Source: Candidatus Poseidoniales archaeon
Lineage (GTDB): Archaea; Thermoplasmatota; Poseidoniia; Poseidoniales; Poseidoniaceae
DNA length: 7,254 nt
Assembly (NCBI GenBank): GCA_003602665.1
Contig: QQSG01000045.1
Span: 1-7,254, forward strand
Direction: 5' to 3'
In this document: positions 6,176 to 7,254 of the stretch, one piece after another
Numbering within the stretch: position 1 is the stretch's first letter
Layout of the letters: each line of letters starts with the position of its first letter
Made by a program: the position numbers and the translations under genes
Notes under the pieces: model-generated
Databases searched by the model: none
Seen by the model: only the letters and a program-made list of their open reading frames with translations
What the model was told of the DNA's origin: nothing

Positions 6176-7254
6176 TCCTTCACCTCTGGATCGTATATCC
6201 AGCGATCTTGGTCAGGATCCCATTCGTCCCATGTAGGAATCGTTTCCAGAACAGAGTGGTATTTCTCAGGAACAATCCCTGGAACGATGAACGCTTTTTG
6301 TCGATGCAGCGGATATGGATTGCGTAGATCGATTCCAAGCACACCTAAGACAGCACGAGCAACATACCATGTTGCTTGAGCATTCCATCCATGTGCAATC
6401 TTTACAACAATTCCAAGACCTTTCGGATAATCTGGATGTTCAATCGCAAGACCGAGTAATCCGTCTGCACCTTCTTTTGCGATCACAGTACCTGCACCTG
6501 CTTTGAGAATAGTAGAATCGAGTCGGTTAAATCCACCAACAAGATCAGGGTGTCGCACCATGGATTCCCAAATCCAATCAGAGTTTTTATCGCGCACAAG
6601 ACCTGCGTAAATCTGAGCCAATTCAGCAACGGTATTGGAAACAGTTGGTAAGCCACAACCGTCTTTAGCAATACGTAATGGTGTCCAATCTTTACCAAGG
6701 AATCTACGTATTTGTTCCATATATGCTTCGAAAACTGGATGATTCGGAAGCGTATATCCTGCACGATTCCAGCCCTTTTCTCGACAACCTCGAAGAATGG
6801 CTGCATGCTCTCCGGAGCACGTGTGATACCAGCGGCGAGGACGTCGTACTTGACGGCCAAATTGAATCAAAGGAACATCTAATGGCGTTAGCATGAGGGG
6901 CCATTCGGATTCTGAAAGAAGAGATTGTGCTGCTGCAACGTGTTCTGTATCGCCATTATGACTGGCTACCGCAATCGCTTTCTGCTCCCAAGTAAAAGGC
7001 TCGAGTTCCTTAACAAATGCTTTGAGCATGAATGGTTTCATCATCGAGCGACCGTAACAAAGAACATTTCCGCCAAAAGAATGGATGACTTCATCTCCAT
7101 GTGCCCAAGCAACTGCTCCGTGAATCGTTGTCTCAGAAACACCATTCCGGCGGTAGTCAACTAACGGTTCCCAATCGACATCTCTCCCAGTCGGGATTCC
7201 ATCGACTTGCTCTCCAAGTGGAGAATTTGGAAACAGTCCGCTACCTGGTTGACC
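6172..7254 (-). CDS. Asparaginase-II family (PF06089, Rhizobium etli type) amidohydrolase, 5' end beyond window
   Basis: 360 residues are visible and the frame is open to the window edge. The Met at 7044 is internal, because family motifs continue upstream of it (GVSETTIHGAVAW, about 38-50). The family is a serine hydrolase with an SxxK motif that turns Asn into Asp and ammonia. Here SMMK is at 70-73, ASHNGD at 97-102, HTCSGEHAAIL at 144-154, and DGCGLPT at 198-204. C146 and C200 are spaced exactly as C135 and C189 recalled for R. etli ReAV, but the position of zinc-site Lys138 (usually CSGKH) holds E149. The first about 30 visible residues are Gly/Pro-rich and look like an extension or linker. 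The stop overlaps the dehydrogenase start, so the protein probably belongs to the same pathway. It may hydrolyse a different amide or N-acyl compound. Family is confident; substrate is not. Confidence 0.85.
   Translation of the reverse strand, partial: GQPGSGLFPNSPLGEQVDGIPTGRDVDWEPLVDYRRNGVSETTIHGAVAWAHGDEVIHSFGGNVLCYGRSMMKPFMLKAFVKELEPFTWEQKAIAVASHNGDTEHVAAAQSLLSESEWPLMLTPLDVPLIQFGRQVRRPRRWYHTCSGEHAAILRGCREKGWNRAGYTLPNHPVFEAYMEQIRRFLGKDWTPLRIAKDGCGLPTVSNTVAELAQIYAGLVRDKNSDWIWESMVRHPDLVGGFNRLDSTILKAGAGTVIAKEGADGLLGLAIEHPDYPKGLGIVVKIAHGWNAQATWYVARAVLGVLGIDLRNPYPLHRQKAFIVPGIVPEKYHSVLETIPTWDEWDPDQDRWIYDPEVKE
6180..6186 (-). promoter_or_regulatory. Ribosome binding site of the semialdehyde dehydrogenase
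   Basis: GAGGTGA lies four bases before ATG 6175, inside the end of the upstream gene. It is a near-ideal match to the 16S 3' end and, with the ATGA overlap at 6172-6175, supports translational coupling of the two proteins. Confidence 0.75.

Noticed and set aside
5764..6379. Plus-strand frames of 107 and 121 codons opposite the dehydrogenase and asparaginase-family genes
   Set aside because: Antisense to well-supported genes; composition is that of a reversed coding strand, with no recognisable domain.
6483..6860. 125-codon minus-strand frame inside the asparaginase-family gene
   Set aside because: Out-of-frame shadow of a gene whose own frame shows all family motifs.
6172..7044. A complete 290-residue asparaginase starting at 7044
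   Set aside because: The frame continues upstream without a stop, and the family's N-terminal motifs and the SxxK serine lie before that Met.

Overview
The window is densely coding. It holds seven protein genes, two of them cut by the window edges, and only three short gaps (111, 57 and 54 bases). No RNA gene, insertion sequence, CRISPR array or long repeat was seen. Base composition looks moderate and even. The gene content (amino-acid permease, ring-cleavage enzymes, ALDH, PanB, asparaginase) suits a free-living heterotroph. Genes inside transcription units carry good Shine-Dalgarno (SD) sequences of the GGTGA or GGAG type, while the two divergently transcribed first genes have none. That split is common in archaea with leaderless first genes. 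With a TATA-like element before the permease, it makes a marine Thermoplasmatota-type archaeon (for example Marine Group II) a reasonable guess. The organism is not proven, and several proteins look bacterial in type.

Layout, right to left along the minus strand. A 5'-truncated asparaginase-II family protein (6172-7254) overlaps by ATGA an AmnC-like semialdehyde dehydrogenase (4730-6175), followed after 54 bases by panB (3854-4675). panB meets tail to tail, with no spacer, a plus-strand gene for an unrecognised five-helix membrane protein (3326-3853). From the 57-base divergent gap, a second minus-strand unit runs amnB (2342-3268), then by ATGA overlap an amnA-amnD fusion (948-2345), then after 111 bases an APC-family permease that runs off the left edge (1-836).

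Function. AmnB is a LigB-type extradiol dioxygenase with all three iron ligands. The N-terminal half of the next gene is its non-catalytic partner AmnA, fused through an acidic linker to a RidA/AmnD-type deaminase. With the AmnC-like dehydrogenase the window encodes the upper 2-aminophenol meta-cleavage route: 2-aminophenol to 2-aminomuconate semialdehyde to 2-aminomuconate to 4-oxalocrotonate plus ammonia. The lower-pathway genes (decarboxylase, hydratase, aldolase) are not in the window. The physiological substrate could be a related ortho-aminophenol, for example from tryptophan/kynurenine breakdown. The permease may import an amino-acid-like substrate. The asparaginase-family protein, translationally coupled to the dehydrogenase, carries Glu where the family's zinc-site Lys is expected.

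The most notable novelty is the dioxygenase alpha subunit-deaminase fusion. It joins steps 1 and 3 of the pathway and leaves step 2 (ALDH) separate.
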